DNA of 64,000 nucleotides from Erwinia sp. SLM-02 (GCF_037450285.1 NZ_JAQISN010000002.1:558001-622000); one strand, 5' to 3'; positions 17,256 through 26,690 are shown, counted from the stretch's first letter. A program made the numbers and translations. The notes: generated from the sequence alone by a model not told the origin.

Positions 17256-19741
17256 ACTCGTTCCTTATTATTTTCCTGGCTCAGCTCAACCGAGCACTCT
17301 CCGCCGTTCCACTTCACCACCGCGCGCCGTGCGTTCGCGTCGCTGATAAACAGCATGCTGCCCTGCCCCACCACGCCAATGGCCTTACCGTCCGGATCGT
17401 ACACGGAGGCGGCAAACGGCAGCGGCGCCTGGTTTGCCTGCCGAGCCAGCAGCGTGATGTTGTGCTGAATGGCGGTATTGAAGGAGACTTTCACCACGCT
17501 GTCTTCCCACGGCACCACCTGGGCCACCGTGCGCTCGAAGGCGACGTCGTCACTGCTGCCTTTAGGATCGATTTCCACCGCGTTGATGCGGTAGGGACGC
17601 AGATACGGCAGCAGCGCATAGCCGTTCTTATCCACGCGCGTTCCCGGCGACCCCGGCAGCTCGGCACCGGCGGCATCTTTCGCCTCAATCAGCGCCATGG
17701 TGGTGCCGGTTTCCGGTGACAGCACCACACCGCCGCCGTGGGCAATCAGCGTCCCGCTGCCGCCCAGCCCGCTCTGGCGATAGCCCGCGCCCTGGCTGTA
17801 GCTGCCGTTCAGCGTGGCCAGCGGCGTGCGGTAGCTGCCGTTGAGCGCCACATCATGTTCACCGCCGCTGGAGGTGGTGGTGGAGATGCCGTAGTTGAGG
17901 TTATTGCTGCTATCCAGCGAGCCGTTGACGCCAATCTGCGAGCTGCCGAAATGCGAGTTGTTAAATGAGGTATTCGAGGTCAGGTTGGCCGTGCGACCCT
18001 CGCCAAACCACAGCGGGTAGCTGAAGTTGAGCGACACGCGATCGTCGCGGCTGTGGCCGGAGCTGTCCGGGGTATAAACGCGCTGGGCCCCCACCGACCA
18101 TGACAGGCGGCCGGCCATATTGTTGTAGCTGAGCTGATACTGCTTCTCGGTGCCGGAACGGTTCCAGTAGTCGGAGATGCGACCGCTCAGATAGAAGCCG
18201 CCCCAGCCGTCCGGCAGGCTCTGGTTTACGGTAAAGGTCAGGCCGTTTTTCTGCCGCCACTGGGTGTAACTGCTGTCGTAGTATTTCTCCTGATCGACCG
18301 CGAACAGCGCATCGTTCAGGTTGTAATAGCCTTTGGTGGAGTAGCGGTACGCCGCCAGTACGATGCTGGTCTGGGTTTCGGTGAACATCCGGTTAAAGGT
18401 GGCGCGGTAGCTCTGGCCGCTTTCATTCAGCGTGTCGCTCTTCAGCCGCGACTGGGTAACATCAAAGGAGACCGCACCAAAGCCGGTATTCATTCCGGTG
18501 CCGAGCAGGAAGGCCTGATAGTCATTAAAGCCGGTGGCGCCAACGTAGCCGGTGAACAGGTTATTCAGACCATGCTGCCATGTGGCCTGGTACAATACGG
18601 GGCGGTTGCGCAGCGAGCTGTCGTCGACCTTACCGGCGGAGAGCGCATAGCGCGTCATCCCCGGGCGCAGCAGCTGTGCCACCGAGGCGTAGGGCACGTT
18701 AAACACCTCGGTGCTGCCGTCAGATTCCTTCACCGACACTTCCAGATCGCTGCCGTAGCCGGAAGGATACACATCTTTCAACACGAACGGCCCCGGTGGC
18801 ACCGTGGTCTGGTAAATCATGTTCGCGCCCTGGCGCACCGTCACCAGCGCGTTGCTCTGCGCAACGCCGCGGATCTCCGGCGCATAGGAGCGCATCCCGT
18901 CCGGCAGCATATTGTCGTCGGTCGCCAGGTTCACACCGCGCACGCCAACGGTGTCGAAGAACTCACCATTGGTGAAGATCTGCCCCGCGCTGACGATGGA
19001 ATCCACCTGCGGCAGCGGCCGCTGGACGTAGGTCTGGTTGCTGCTCCAGCGCGCGCTGCCCTGCTGCTGCTGCCAGTTGAGATTCCCCACGTGCTTCAGC
19101 AGCCAGCCGTCCCAGGAAAATCCCGCGTTGATACCCAGATAGGCGCTGCTGTTGTCCGAACTCTCGCCCGCAGAAGCATGACTGGTCCAGGTGTTTGCCA
19201 TCCAGCCCAGGTTCAGCGCGGTAATGCCTTTATCCCAGAATTCCGGGCTGACAAAGTTTTTAAAGCGCTGGTCTTCATAAATCTGCGGCACGGAGATTTC
19301 CAGCCGCAGGGAGGACTGAATCAGGTTATCTTTAATCGTATCTTCGCTGTGCCACGCCTGCAGACGGCCGCAGAAACCCTCCTGCTGGCTGAGCGTGGGA
19401 TTAAGCTTTTCGGCGGCAATGCCAAACTGCGACAGCATCGCGCGGGTGTAGCAGATCCCCATTTTCCCGTCTTGATCGCGGGTGACATTGAGATCGTAGC
19501 GTCCTTTCCACTCGCCGTTGGTATAGACGTCAAGTGAATAGGTTCCCTCGGTGATGGCGCTGGTAGAAAAGCGTGACAGGTCGACTTTTTCGCGACTGCC
19601 GACGATAAAACCATCGTTAAATGTGTAGGTCGCCCCTGGGTTTTCCTGTCCGCTGGAAACAAACGGCAAACCGCAAAGCGCAACTGCTATCGCCGTGCGT
19701 AAACCTGCCGGGCAGAATGACTTCTGCTTCATCATTTTCAC
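17246..19741 (-). CDS. mrkC: Type 3 fimbrial outer-membrane usher MrkC
   Basis: An 831-residue chaperone-usher pore. Order: signal peptide, N-terminal periplasmic domain (YTFNDGFIVGSREKVDLSRF), 24-strand barrel with plug (VRGVNLATDDNMLPDGMRSYAPEIRGVA, the usher signature), and C-terminal domains ending with conserved cysteine-containing NGGECSVEL and a final Cys near KERVC. It receives MrkB-bound subunits and assembles the fibre at the cell surface. It starts two bases after the mrkB stop and overlaps mrkD, so translation is probably coupled along mrkBCD. Confidence 0.95.
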   Translation of the reverse strand: MKMMKQKSFCPAGLRTAIAVALCGLPFVSSGQENPGATYTFNDGFIVGSREKVDLSRFSTSAITEGTYSLDVYTNGEWKGRYDLNVTRDQDGKMGICYTRAMLSQFGIAAEKLNPTLSQQEGFCGRLQAWHSEDTIKDNLIQSSLRLEISVPQIYEDQRFKNFVSPEFWDKGITALNLGWMANTWTSHASAGESSDNSSAYLGINAGFSWDGWLLKHVGNLNWQQQQGSARWSSNQTYVQRPLPQVDSIVSAGQIFTNGEFFDTVGVRGVNLATDDNMLPDGMRSYAPEIRGVAQSNALVTVRQGANMIYQTTVPPGPFVLKDVYPSGYGSDLEVSVKESDGSTEVFNVPYASVAQLLRPGMTRYALSAGKVDDSSLRNRPVLYQATWQHGLNNLFTGYVGATGFNDYQAFLLGTGMNTGFGAVSFDVTQSRLKSDTLNESGQSYRATFNRMFTETQTSIVLAAYRYSTKGYYNLNDALFAVDQEKYYDSSYTQWRQKNGLTFTVNQSLPDGWGGFYLSGRISDYWNRSGTEKQYQLSYNNMAGRLSWSVGAQRVYTPDSSGHSRDDRVSLNFSYPLWFGEGRTANLTSNTSFNNSHFGSSQIGVNGSLDSSNNLNYGISTTTSSGGEHDVALNGSYRTPLATLNGSYSQGAGYRQSGLGGSGTLIAHGGGVVLSPETGTTMALIEAKDAAGAELPGSPGTRVDKNGYALLPYLRPYRINAVEIDPKGSSDDVAFERTVAQVVPWEDSVVKVSFNTAIQHNITLLARQANQAPLPFAASVYDPDGKAIGVVGQGSMLFISDANARRAVVKWNGGECSVELSQENNKERVCR

Positions 19742-19743
19742 CC

Positions 19744-20445
19744 TTATTGAACGGCGACTTTCACAGCAACATCGGCACCATAATCATTGATATTGTTAAC
19801 GGTCAGCGTCTGGCCTTTGTTCACCGCAGCGTTCAGCGCAATCACCTGGCTCGACTGCGGAGCAAGCATGACCGTTTTACCGTTGAGCGGCTGGCCGCCG
19901 TCGCGTGAGATGCGGCTGACGGTGATATAAAACGGCGTGGGGTTAGAAACCGACAGGCGATTACCGCTGGCGGACAGCACCAGCTTTTCCACCGCCGCAT
20001 CGCGGTTGCCCAGCCCGGTCGGGCGATAGATAAATTTGAAGCGCGAACGGATCGCCAGCTGCAGAACGTTTTGCCCTTCATTTTTACCGCTAGCCACCAC
20101 CGGCGGTATTTCCAGCAGGTTCAGCCACCACAGCGTTTCTTTATCTTTCGCCAGTCCGGCATCGCTGCCGAGTTTGATGCGCAGCGTCTGCCCGCTTTTG
20201 GCATCCACGCGGGAAATTGGCGGGGTAATAATAAAAGGCGTGCTGATCGTATCCGGCGTGGCATCGGGATTACCGTTATCCAGCCAGGTTTGCGCCAGCG
20301 CCGGGCGGTCGGCGGTGTTAGAAAGCTGCACCGTTATTTCTTTTTCATTTCCGGGATAAATAAAGCGGGTGCCGTTGACAATAATATTGTTGGCGCTGGC
20401 CGCGACACTAAAAATGGAAAAGAAAAAAAGGGCAATCGACTTCAT
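19744..20445 (-). CDS. mrkB: Periplasmic fimbrial chaperone MrkB
   Basis: A 233-residue PapD-family chaperone with a signal peptide to about residue 18 (SVAASA). It has the two-Ig-fold layout: GTRFIYPGNEKEITVQLSN in strand A1/B1, ITPPISRVDAKSGQTLRI (with the Arg of the subunit-anchoring site nearby), LWWLNLLEIPP (the PapD signature), and the C-terminal domain from about residue 125. It caps pilin subunits and delivers them to the usher MrkC. It follows mrkA after a terminator-like hairpin. Confidence 0.95.
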   Translation of the reverse strand: MKSIALFFFSIFSVAASANNIIVNGTRFIYPGNEKEITVQLSNTADRPALAQTWLDNGNPDATPDTISTPFIITPPISRVDAKSGQTLRIKLGSDAGLAKDKETLWWLNLLEIPPVVASGKNEGQNVLQLAIRSRFKFIYRPTGLGNRDAAVEKLVLSASGNRLSVSNPTPFYITVSRISRDGGQPLNGKTVMLAPQSSQVIALNAAVNKGQTLTVNNINDYGADVAVKVAVQ

Positions 20446-20457
20446 GCTGACCTCAGA

Positions 20458-20488
20458 ATAAAAAAATAAGCGGCAGCGGGTGCCGCTT
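20458..20488 (-). terminator. Attenuator-like terminator between mrkA and mrkB
   Basis: Minus-strand stem AAGCGGCA / TGCCGCTT (20488-20481 and 20475-20468) with a 5-base loop, followed by a run of T interrupted by an A. It lies 17 bases after the mrkA stop and inside the operon. Partial read-through would give far more major subunit (MrkA) than assembly proteins, as fibre stoichiometry requires. Confidence 0.8.
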
Positions 20489-20504
20489 TAATTTCAGGCG
20501 ATAA

Positions 20505-21113
20505 TTACTGGTAGGTAATTTCGTAAGTCGCGTAGCTGTTAACCACACCGGTGGTCACAGTAGATGGGGTGCTGGTGGCATAGCCCACGATATACGTGAA
20601 GCGTGCACCGTCCTGCACGGCTGCAGCGTCACCGGATACTTTCGGCTGGGTGCTGTCGCCCGGGATGATTTTGTTGGTCAGTGCGGTGGCGCTGTCAGTA
20701 GCCAGAACCAGCTGGATGTTTTTAGCACCGGCGGCTTCGGTGTTCGCCAGGTAGCCCTGCTGTTTGCTGGTGGCGCCAGCCAGCAGGTTACCGCCGGTCC
20801 AGTTTACGCCCAGCTTGGTCAGGTCGTCCTGCGCGGTGCCGTCAGCGGCCTGGCAGTTAGACACGTCGATGGTGAAAGATTTTGGTTTCAGCAGCGTATC
20901 GGCCGATGCACCTTTCACTTCGGTTAAGGTTACCGGAGACAAATAAACATTGGCATCGCTGCCCTGGCCATTAACGGAAACAGTACAGGAAACATCGGTC
21001 ACTTTACCGAAGAAATTAACCTGACCGCCACCCACATTCTGATCTGCCGCGTTTGCTGCAGACAGGCCGATAAATGCAGTTGCCATAGCGGCAGAGAGAA
21101 GTACCTTTTTCAT
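20505..21113 (-). CDS. mrkA: Type 3 fimbrial major subunit MrkA
   Basis: The mature fibre is built mainly of this pilin. 202 residues, the same length as Klebsiella MrkA, and nearly identical over long stretches (NVGGGQVNFFGKVTDVSCTV, GQGSDANVYLSPVTLTEVK, LGVNWTGGNLLAGATSKQQ, TTGVVNSYATYEITYQ). Signal peptide of about 22 residues ends at SAANA; Cys residues in VSCTV and SNCQA form the pilin disulfide; the C-terminus has the donor-accepting beta zipper with penultimate Tyr. Start: ATG 21113, supported by AAGGAAAAGC; the upstream open frame has no family similarity. First gene of mrkABCDF, with mrkH as the likely activator. Confidence 0.97.
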   Translation of the reverse strand: MKKVLLSAAMATAFIGLSAANAADQNVGGGQVNFFGKVTDVSCTVSVNGQGSDANVYLSPVTLTEVKGASADTLLKPKSFTIDVSNCQAADGTAQDDLTKLGVNWTGGNLLAGATSKQQGYLANTEAAGAKNIQLVLATDSATALTNKIIPGDSTQPKVSGDAAAVQDGARFTYIVGYATSTPSTVTTGVVNSYATYEITYQ

Positions 21114-21552
21114 TGCTTTTCCTTGTCGGAGTGAATTATGTATCAATATGCCAACAGTTATCCGGCACAAAGCGATGAACTTTATGCAATGCGCTTAGGG
21201 TGAAACTGTTAATAGAAACTTCAACTGACCGGGAGCCGCAAGATTTAAGGCGTCAGATAACGAATTCCCTCCGGGAAGCTCGTTAATACTGTCGGCGTCA
21301 AAGAATGCTATTTCGGCGATAATATACATTTGTTCACATCTTAATGGCGGCTGCTTTGACAGCGAGCGGCTATTAATTTTTAAGGAACAATAGTTTTTTT
21401 AATGATAAAAGTTAGCGAATTTCGTCAGAATTTTAAGGTGAATAAGGAGAACGACGAAGATAAGGAGGCTAAGGGAAAATGTGACCAGGACGACTTCGAT
21501 GAGTTTTGCCACCGGGTAGAGGCAGCCCGGATGGGCTGCCTGCAATAGCACC
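21114..21552. promoter_or_regulatory. mrkA upstream region and 3' flank of the efflux operon
   Basis: About 440 bases. The part next to mrkA should hold its promoter and the MrkH-binding site; I see TATCAA once (about 21141-21146) but no convincing dyad. A perfect 9-bp hairpin AGGCAGCCC / GGGCTGCCT (21520-21541) ends close to the stop of the RND gene and lacks a T run. A 48-codon plus-strand ORF (21402-21548) is discussed in the findings. Confidence 0.4.
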
Positions 21553-24500
21553 TTACTCGCGCTTAACTCTCCCCGCCAGCCCACGCAGCCTGTCGGCCGC
21601 CGCCATAACGAAGATAAAGAAGACCGGCACGAAGAACACTGCCAGAATCGTTCCGGTGACCATCCCACCAAACACTCCGGTGCCGATGGCGTGCTGCGTT
21701 GTGGCACTCGCGCCCGTTGCCAGCATCAGCGGCACCACGCCAAGGGTAAAGGCCAGCGAGGTCATCAGGATCGGCCGCAGACGCATGCGCGCTGCGCGCA
21801 GGGTAGCGCTGACAAGATTGCCCTCTTCGCGATAAAGCTGGCGGGCGAACTCGACGATCAGAATGGCGTTCTTCGCCGACAGGCCAATGATGGTGATCAT
21901 CCCAACTTTGAAGAACACGTCGTTGGACATATCGCGCAGCAGCACCGCGGCCACGGTTCCCAGCAGCCCCAGCGGCACCACCAGCATCACCGACAGCGGG
22001 ATGGTCCAGCTTTCATACAGCGCGGCCAGCACCAGGAACACCACCAGCATCGACAGTAGCATCAGCATCGGTGCCTGCGAAGCCGACTGCAGCTCCTGCT
22101 GCGACTGGCCGGTCCACTCAACGGCAAACCCCGGCGGCAGCTTCTCGGCCAGCTTCTCCATTTCGGCCATCGCATCGCCGCTTGAATAACCCGGCGCGGC
22201 GCTGCCGGCAATCCGGAAGGCCGGATAGCCCTGATAACGAATCAGCTGCAGCGGCGATGCCTGCCAGTCGGCCTGCACAAACTCGGACAACGGCACCATG
22301 CCGCCGTTTTTATTGCGCACGTAGAGCGAGAGTACGTCTTTAAGATGCATACGATACGGCGCATCGGCCTGCACAATCACCTGCTGCATGCGGCCCCCGT
22401 TGGGGAAGTCGTTCACGTATGACGACCCCAGCGCGCCGGAGAGCGTCTGGCTGATATCGGCAAAGGTTACGCCCATCGCTTCGGCTTTCTGGCGGTCAAT
22501 ACGCAGATTAATGCTGTTGCCGTCGGGCAGGCCATCGGGGTACACATCCTTGACGACGGCGCTGCCGGCCGCCGCGCTCAGCAGCATCTGTAGCGCCGCC
22601 GTCTGCGCTTTGTAATCATGCCCGGCGCGATCCTCCAGCCGCAGCGTAAAGCCGGTGGAGTTGCCCAGTTCGGCGATCGGCGGCGGCAGCAGGCTCATCA
22701 CCGTGGCGTCAGGTACGGAGGACATCGCCTCCTGCACCCTGGCGGCTTCCCCCTCTGCCGTAGCGCCGGCCCGCTCTCCCCAGTCTTTCAGCATGGTAAA
22801 GGCCAGCGCGGAGTTGGACCCGGAACCGGCAAAGCTGAAGCCCATAATCGACAGGTTACGATCGACCCCCGGACGGTCGGCGATCGCCGCCTCCAGCTTT
22901 TTCACCACGTCGCTGGTACGCTCGGTGGTCGCATCGGAAGGCAGCTGAAGAGAGGTAATAAAGTAGCCCTGATCCTCTTCCGGCAGGAACGAGGACGGCA
23001 GGATTTTAAAGGCCATTGCCAGCGCCGCGCACAGCGCCACATACAGCAGCATCATCCGGCCGGTTTTCTTCAGCAGGCGGCCCAGCCACGAAGAATAGCC
23101 GGAAGACAGCCGCTCAAAACCGCGATTGAACGCGCTGAAAAAACGCCCTTTATGGTGAGATTCCGCGGTAATCGGCTTCAGCATCGTTGCGCAAAGTGCG
23201 GGCGTCAGCGTCAGCGCCAGGAACGCAGAGAACAGAATCGACACCGCCATCGACAGCGTAAACTGCCGATAGATAATGCCTACCGAACCGCTGGCCAGCC
23301 CCATCGGGATAAATACCGCGGTCAGCACCAGCGTAATGCCAATCACCGCGCCGCTGATTTCACGCATCGCCTTTTCCGTGGCCTCTCGCGGCGACAGCCC
23401 CTCTTCTGCCATCAGCCGCTCAACGTTCTCCACCACCACAATCGCATCGTCGACGATAATACCGATGGCCAGCACCATGCCAAACATCGTCAGCACGTTA
23501 ATCGAGAACCCGCTCAGCATCATCACGGTGAAGGTGCCCAGCAGCGCGATCGGCGCAACAATGGCCGGAATAAAGGTATAGCGAACGTTCTGCAGGAAAA
23601 GAAACATCACCAGGAAGACCAGCACCATCGCCTCGATAAAGGTGTGGATCACCTTCTCGATGGAGATTTTAACGAACGGCGCGGTATCAAACGGAATCGA
23701 ATAGCTCATCCCCTCCGGCATCGTACCGGCCAGTTCTGCCAGCCTCGCCTGCACCGCCGCCGAGGTTTTCACCGCGTTGGCACCGGGCGACAGCTGGATC
23801 GCCGCCGCCGTGGACGGCACGCCGTTGTCACGGATGGAGAAGGAGTAAGTTTGCAGCCCCAGCTCCACGCGCGCGACGTCGCCCAGCGTCACGCGTGACC
23901 CGTCGGTGTTGGCCTTCAGCACGATCTGACGAAACTCAGCAGGCGTACCAAGCTGCCCGCTGACGGTCAGCGGATAAGCCGAGCGCTGGCCTTCAACCGT
24001 GGGCGAATCCCCGATGCGTCCCGGCGCGATTTGCGCATTTTGCAGGCTGATAGCGTTAGTAATGTCGCTGATGGTCACACGGTAGGAAATCAGCCGCGCG
24101 GGGTCAATCCATACCCGCATCGCCTTCTCCGCTCCGAATGCCTGGACTTTGCCCACGCCCTCTACCCGGCGTAGCTCTTCCGTCAGATTGCGGGCGAAAT
24201 AGTCGCTCAAATCGGCTTCGGTAAAGCGGCCCGGCGCCGAGTTCAGCCCGACAATCATCAGAAAGTTTGAAGACGCCGCCTCAACCGTCAGTCCGTTCTG
24301 CCTGACCGTCTGCGGCAGCCTTGGCTCCACCACCTTAATCTGGTTCTGCACGTCCACCTGGGCCAGCTTGATGTCGGTGCCCGGCTTGAAGGTCACCGTA
24401 ATAGTGCCCATTCCCGAGGTATCGCTCGATGATTCAAAGTAAAGCAGATCGTCCACGCCGGACAGTTCCCGCTCGATCAGGGAAATCACCGATTCGTTCA

Positions 24501-24669
24501 TCGTCTGCGGCGTGGCGCCGGGGTAGGTTACCGTGATCGACACGCTGGGCGGGGCCACCGACGGATACTGTGCCACCGGCAGCTGTGGAATAGCGATCAG
24601 CCCGAACAGCACGATAAACAGCGCGATAACCCAGGCAAAGATCGGGCGGTTGATAAAAAATTGCGGCAT
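21553..24669 (-). CDS. RND multidrug efflux permease (HAE1 family, AdeB/MexY-like)
   Basis: A 1038-residue inner-membrane proton-driven exporter. Features: N-terminal MPQFFINRPIFAWVIALFIVLFGL, first helix of the HAE1 family; two large periplasmic loops; the repeated 12-helix layout; helix 4 with GMVLAIGIIVDDAIVVVENVER carrying the paired aspartates of the proton relay; SSFLPEEDQGYF start of the second loop; and SAKNAILIVEFARQL. It would export drugs or toxic compounds with the adjacent fusion protein. No outer-membrane channel gene lies next to it, so TolC or another channel is presumably used. Substrates cannot be told from sequence. Confidence 0.95.
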   Translation of the reverse strand: MPQFFINRPIFAWVIALFIVLFGLIAIPQLPVAQYPSVAPPSVSITVTYPGATPQTMNESVISLIERELSGVDDLLYFESSSDTSGMGTITVTFKPGTDIKLAQVDVQNQIKVVEPRLPQTVRQNGLTVEAASSNFLMIVGLNSAPGRFTEADLSDYFARNLTEELRRVEGVGKVQAFGAEKAMRVWIDPARLISYRVTISDITNAISLQNAQIAPGRIGDSPTVEGQRSAYPLTVSGQLGTPAEFRQIVLKANTDGSRVTLGDVARVELGLQTYSFSIRDNGVPSTAAAIQLSPGANAVKTSAAVQARLAELAGTMPEGMSYSIPFDTAPFVKISIEKVIHTFIEAMVLVFLVMFLFLQNVRYTFIPAIVAPIALLGTFTVMMLSGFSINVLTMFGMVLAIGIIVDDAIVVVENVERLMAEEGLSPREATEKAMREISGAVIGITLVLTAVFIPMGLASGSVGIIYRQFTLSMAVSILFSAFLALTLTPALCATMLKPITAESHHKGRFFSAFNRGFERLSSGYSSWLGRLLKKTGRMMLLYVALCAALAMAFKILPSSFLPEEDQGYFITSLQLPSDATTERTSDVVKKLEAAIADRPGVDRNLSIMGFSFAGSGSNSALAFTMLKDWGERAGATAEGEAARVQEAMSSVPDATVMSLLPPPIAELGNSTGFTLRLEDRAGHDYKAQTAALQMLLSAAAGSAVVKDVYPDGLPDGNSINLRIDRQKAEAMGVTFADISQTLSGALGSSYVNDFPNGGRMQQVIVQADAPYRMHLKDVLSLYVRNKNGGMVPLSEFVQADWQASPLQLIRYQGYPAFRIAGSAAPGYSSGDAMAEMEKLAEKLPPGFAVEWTGQSQQELQSASQAPMLMLLSMLVVFLVLAALYESWTIPLSVMLVVPLGLLGTVAAVLLRDMSNDVFFKVGMITIIGLSAKNAILIVEFARQLYREEGNLVSATLRAARMRLRPILMTSLAFTLGVVPLMLATGASATTQHAIGTGVFGGMVTGTILAVFFVPVFFIFVMAAADRLRGLAGRVKRE

Positions 24670-24699
24670 CAGATTTTCCTGTACTGATTAAAGCGGGTA

Positions 24700-25830
24700 T
24701 TACGCACGAGGCGCGAGCGGGACGGCCGTCACCGGCATGCCTTCCTGCAGCTTGTCCTGGCCCTCGATCACCAGCGTTGCTCCGGCCTGCAGGCCGCTTT
24801 TGACGATCTCGCCCTGGCCGCTTTCGCCCGCCAGCTCAACGCCTATCTTTCGCGCCGCACCATCGCTATCGACCGTCCAGACAAAACTGCTGCCGTTAAG
24901 CCGCTGCACCGCCTGACCCGGTATTACCAGCCCGTCCTTAGCAATATGTCGGGTAATGTTGACGCGGATATACATCCCCGGCAGCAGTACACGCCCTGGA
25001 TTGTCCGCCACGATGCGCAGCACCACGTCGCCGGTTTCGTTATTAACGCTTACGCCGGAAAACAGCAGCTGGGTCTGCACGTCGTAGGCTTTACCGGCCT
25101 CATCCAGCAGGCTGACCCGTAGCGCGCCCGGCGCGGTTCCGTCCGCCGCCGGACGGTCAATAATATGACGCAGCTCCGATGCCGGCAGGCGGGCATCGAC
25201 ATAGACTTTTTCCGTCTGCTGCACGATAGCCATCGCCTGCGTATCCGCCGCGCTGACCAGCGCACCCTCGGTCACGAATTCCTCATCGATTCGCCCGCTG
25301 ACCGGGGCCTTCACCGTGGAGTAAGCCAGATCCAGCTTTTTACGCTGCAGCGAAGCTTTGGCTTCCGCCACGCTGGCCGCTGCCTGGGCGCTGTTCGCCA
25401 GCGCATCATCAAAATCCTGACGGCTGATGGCCCCGGTATGCTGGATCTGACTCAGCCGGTTCGCCTTCTGCTGCAGCTGGCGGTGAGAGGCTTCCGCTCT
25501 GGCCAGCGTGGCTTCTGCCATTGCCACTTCCGCACGAAACGGCGCCGGATCGATTTGAAACAGCGGCTGGCCCGCCTTGACCTCAGAGCCCTGATCAAAC
25601 AGCCGCGCGGTAACAATCCCACCGACCTGTGGCCGGATTTGCGCGGTGCGCAGCGCCACAACGCGCCCCGGCCAGCTGCGGGTCACCGACACGTCGCCGG
25701 CTTCCAGCGACGTTACCGTCACTTTGGTGGCCTGAGGGGGCTGAGCGGCGGTCTTATCCTCATCCTGCCCACAGCCGACGAGCGACAGGACAACAGCAGC
25801 CAGCAACAGCACCCGTCCTTTAATTTTCAT
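24700..25830 (-). CDS. RND efflux periplasmic adaptor (membrane fusion protein)
   Basis: A 376-residue lipoprotein: signal with lipobox LVGC (Cys20). Then come the barrel-sandwich (VGGIVTARLFDQGSEVKAGQPLFQIDPAPF), a coiled-coil hairpin (about residues 95-165, Ala/Glu/Gln-rich), the second lipoyl half (APVSGRIDEEFVTEGALV), and the beta-barrel with LLPGMYIRVNI and the AVQRLNGSSFVWTV segment. It bridges the permease and the outer-membrane channel. It is the first gene of the operon, 30 bases before the permease gene, and is divergent from the response regulator gene. Confidence 0.95.
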   Translation of the reverse strand: MKIKGRVLLLAAVVLSLVGCGQDEDKTAAQPPQATKVTVTSLEAGDVSVTRSWPGRVVALRTAQIRPQVGGIVTARLFDQGSEVKAGQPLFQIDPAPFRAEVAMAEATLARAEASHRQLQQKANRLSQIQHTGAISRQDFDDALANSAQAAASVAEAKASLQRKKLDLAYSTVKAPVSGRIDEEFVTEGALVSAADTQAMAIVQQTEKVYVDARLPASELRHIIDRPAADGTAPGALRVSLLDEAGKAYDVQTQLLFSGVSVNNETGDVVLRIVADNPGRVLLPGMYIRVNITRHIAKDGLVIPGQAVQRLNGSSFVWTVDSDGAARKIGVELAGESGQGEIVKSGLQAGATLVIEGQDKLQEGMPVTAVPLAPRA

Positions 25831-25897
25831 AGCGGCATTATTTCCAAAATTCAGGAGGTTGAAAGGCGGCAGACTAACGCGGTTTTATGCAGAATCG

Positions 25898-25925
25898 GTG
25901 GAGCGAATGTGGAGGGAGTGTGGAG
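25898..25925. promoter_or_regulatory. Three phased GTGGAG repeats in the efflux/two-component intergenic region
   Basis: GTGGAG occurs at 25898-25903, 25909-25914 and 25920-25925, exactly 11 bases apart (one helical turn), between the divergent efflux and response-regulator genes. OmpR-family regulators bind direct repeats with 10-11 base phasing, so this is the best candidate operator for the adjacent regulator. Confidence 0.55.
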
Positions 25926-25984
25926 ATAAAAAATAAAAATTCTGGCCTTAACAACCCGCTGTCGATGCCATATTGTGAGCCACT

Positions 25985-26689
25985 ATGAACACACAATTCC
26001 CGATCCTTGTGGTCGAAGACGAAGCGGAAATCGCTGAGATCGTCCAGGCGTATCTGCAGCGCGATGGCTTTAAGACGCTTCACGCCGCCAACGGCGTCGA
26101 CGCGCTTGAACTGCATGCGCGGCATGACCCCTGCCTGGTGATTCTGGATATCCGCATGCCCGGCATGAACGGCTGGCAGGTGCTCTCCGAGCTGCGCCGA
26201 CGCGGCAATACCCCGGTGCTGATGCTGACGGCCAGCGATGGCGATACCGATAAGCTGGCCGCGCTGCGCATCGGTGCCGATGACTACGTGATCAAACCGT
26301 TCAATCCCGACGAGGTGGTGGCCCGCACCCACGCTATTTTGCGGCGTGCGGCATATCAGACCCGCCCCGTTACCGCCGGGCAGCAGGTGCTGAGAACCCC
26401 CCGGCTGGCGCTCTATCCCGAAGAGTTCCGGGTGCTGAATGCCCTTACCGGGGAAGAACTGGGTATCGCGCTCACCACCACGGAGTTCCGCCTGCTGGCC
26501 CACATGATGCATTACCCGAAAAAGGTCTTCAGCCGCCTGGAACTGCTGGAAAACTGCCTGGCCGAGGGGGAAACCCTTGAGCGTACGGTGGACAGCCATA
26601 TCAGCAAGCTGCGCAAAAAGCTGGAGGAGGCCGGGATTTCAGGCCTGCCCGAGAGCGTGCGCGGCCTCGGCTACCGGCTGGGGGACTAG
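25985..26689 (+). CDS. OmpR-family response regulator, AdeR-like
   Basis: A 234-residue two-component regulator. The receiver domain has acidic residues E11-D12, phospho-acceptor D55 (LVILD) and VIKPFNPDE; the winged-helix DNA-binding domain has LTTTEFRLLAHMMHYPKKVFSRLELL and ERTVDSHISKLRKKLEE. The ADDYVIKPFNPDEVVARTHAILRR and ERTVDSHISKLRKKL stretches are closer to Acinetobacter AdeR than to E. coli BaeR as I recall them. It is divergent from the efflux operon and separated from the sensor gene by one base, so it is expected to control efflux expression. Confidence 0.92.
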   Translation: MNTQFPILVVEDEAEIAEIVQAYLQRDGFKTLHAANGVDALELHARHDPCLVILDIRMPGMNGWQVLSELRRRGNTPVLMLTASDGDTDKLAALRIGADDYVIKPFNPDEVVARTHAILRRAAYQTRPVTAGQQVLRTPRLALYPEEFRVLNALTGEELGIALTTTEFRLLAHMMHYPKKVFSRLELLENCLAEGETLERTVDSHISKLRKKLEEAGISGLPESVRGLGYRLGD

Positions 26690-26690
26690 C

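Noticed and set aside
22618..23898. 426-codon plus-strand frame
   Set aside because: It lies fully antisense to the conserved RND permease; the translation is rich in His/Arg/Gln, typical of a GC-rich shadow frame.
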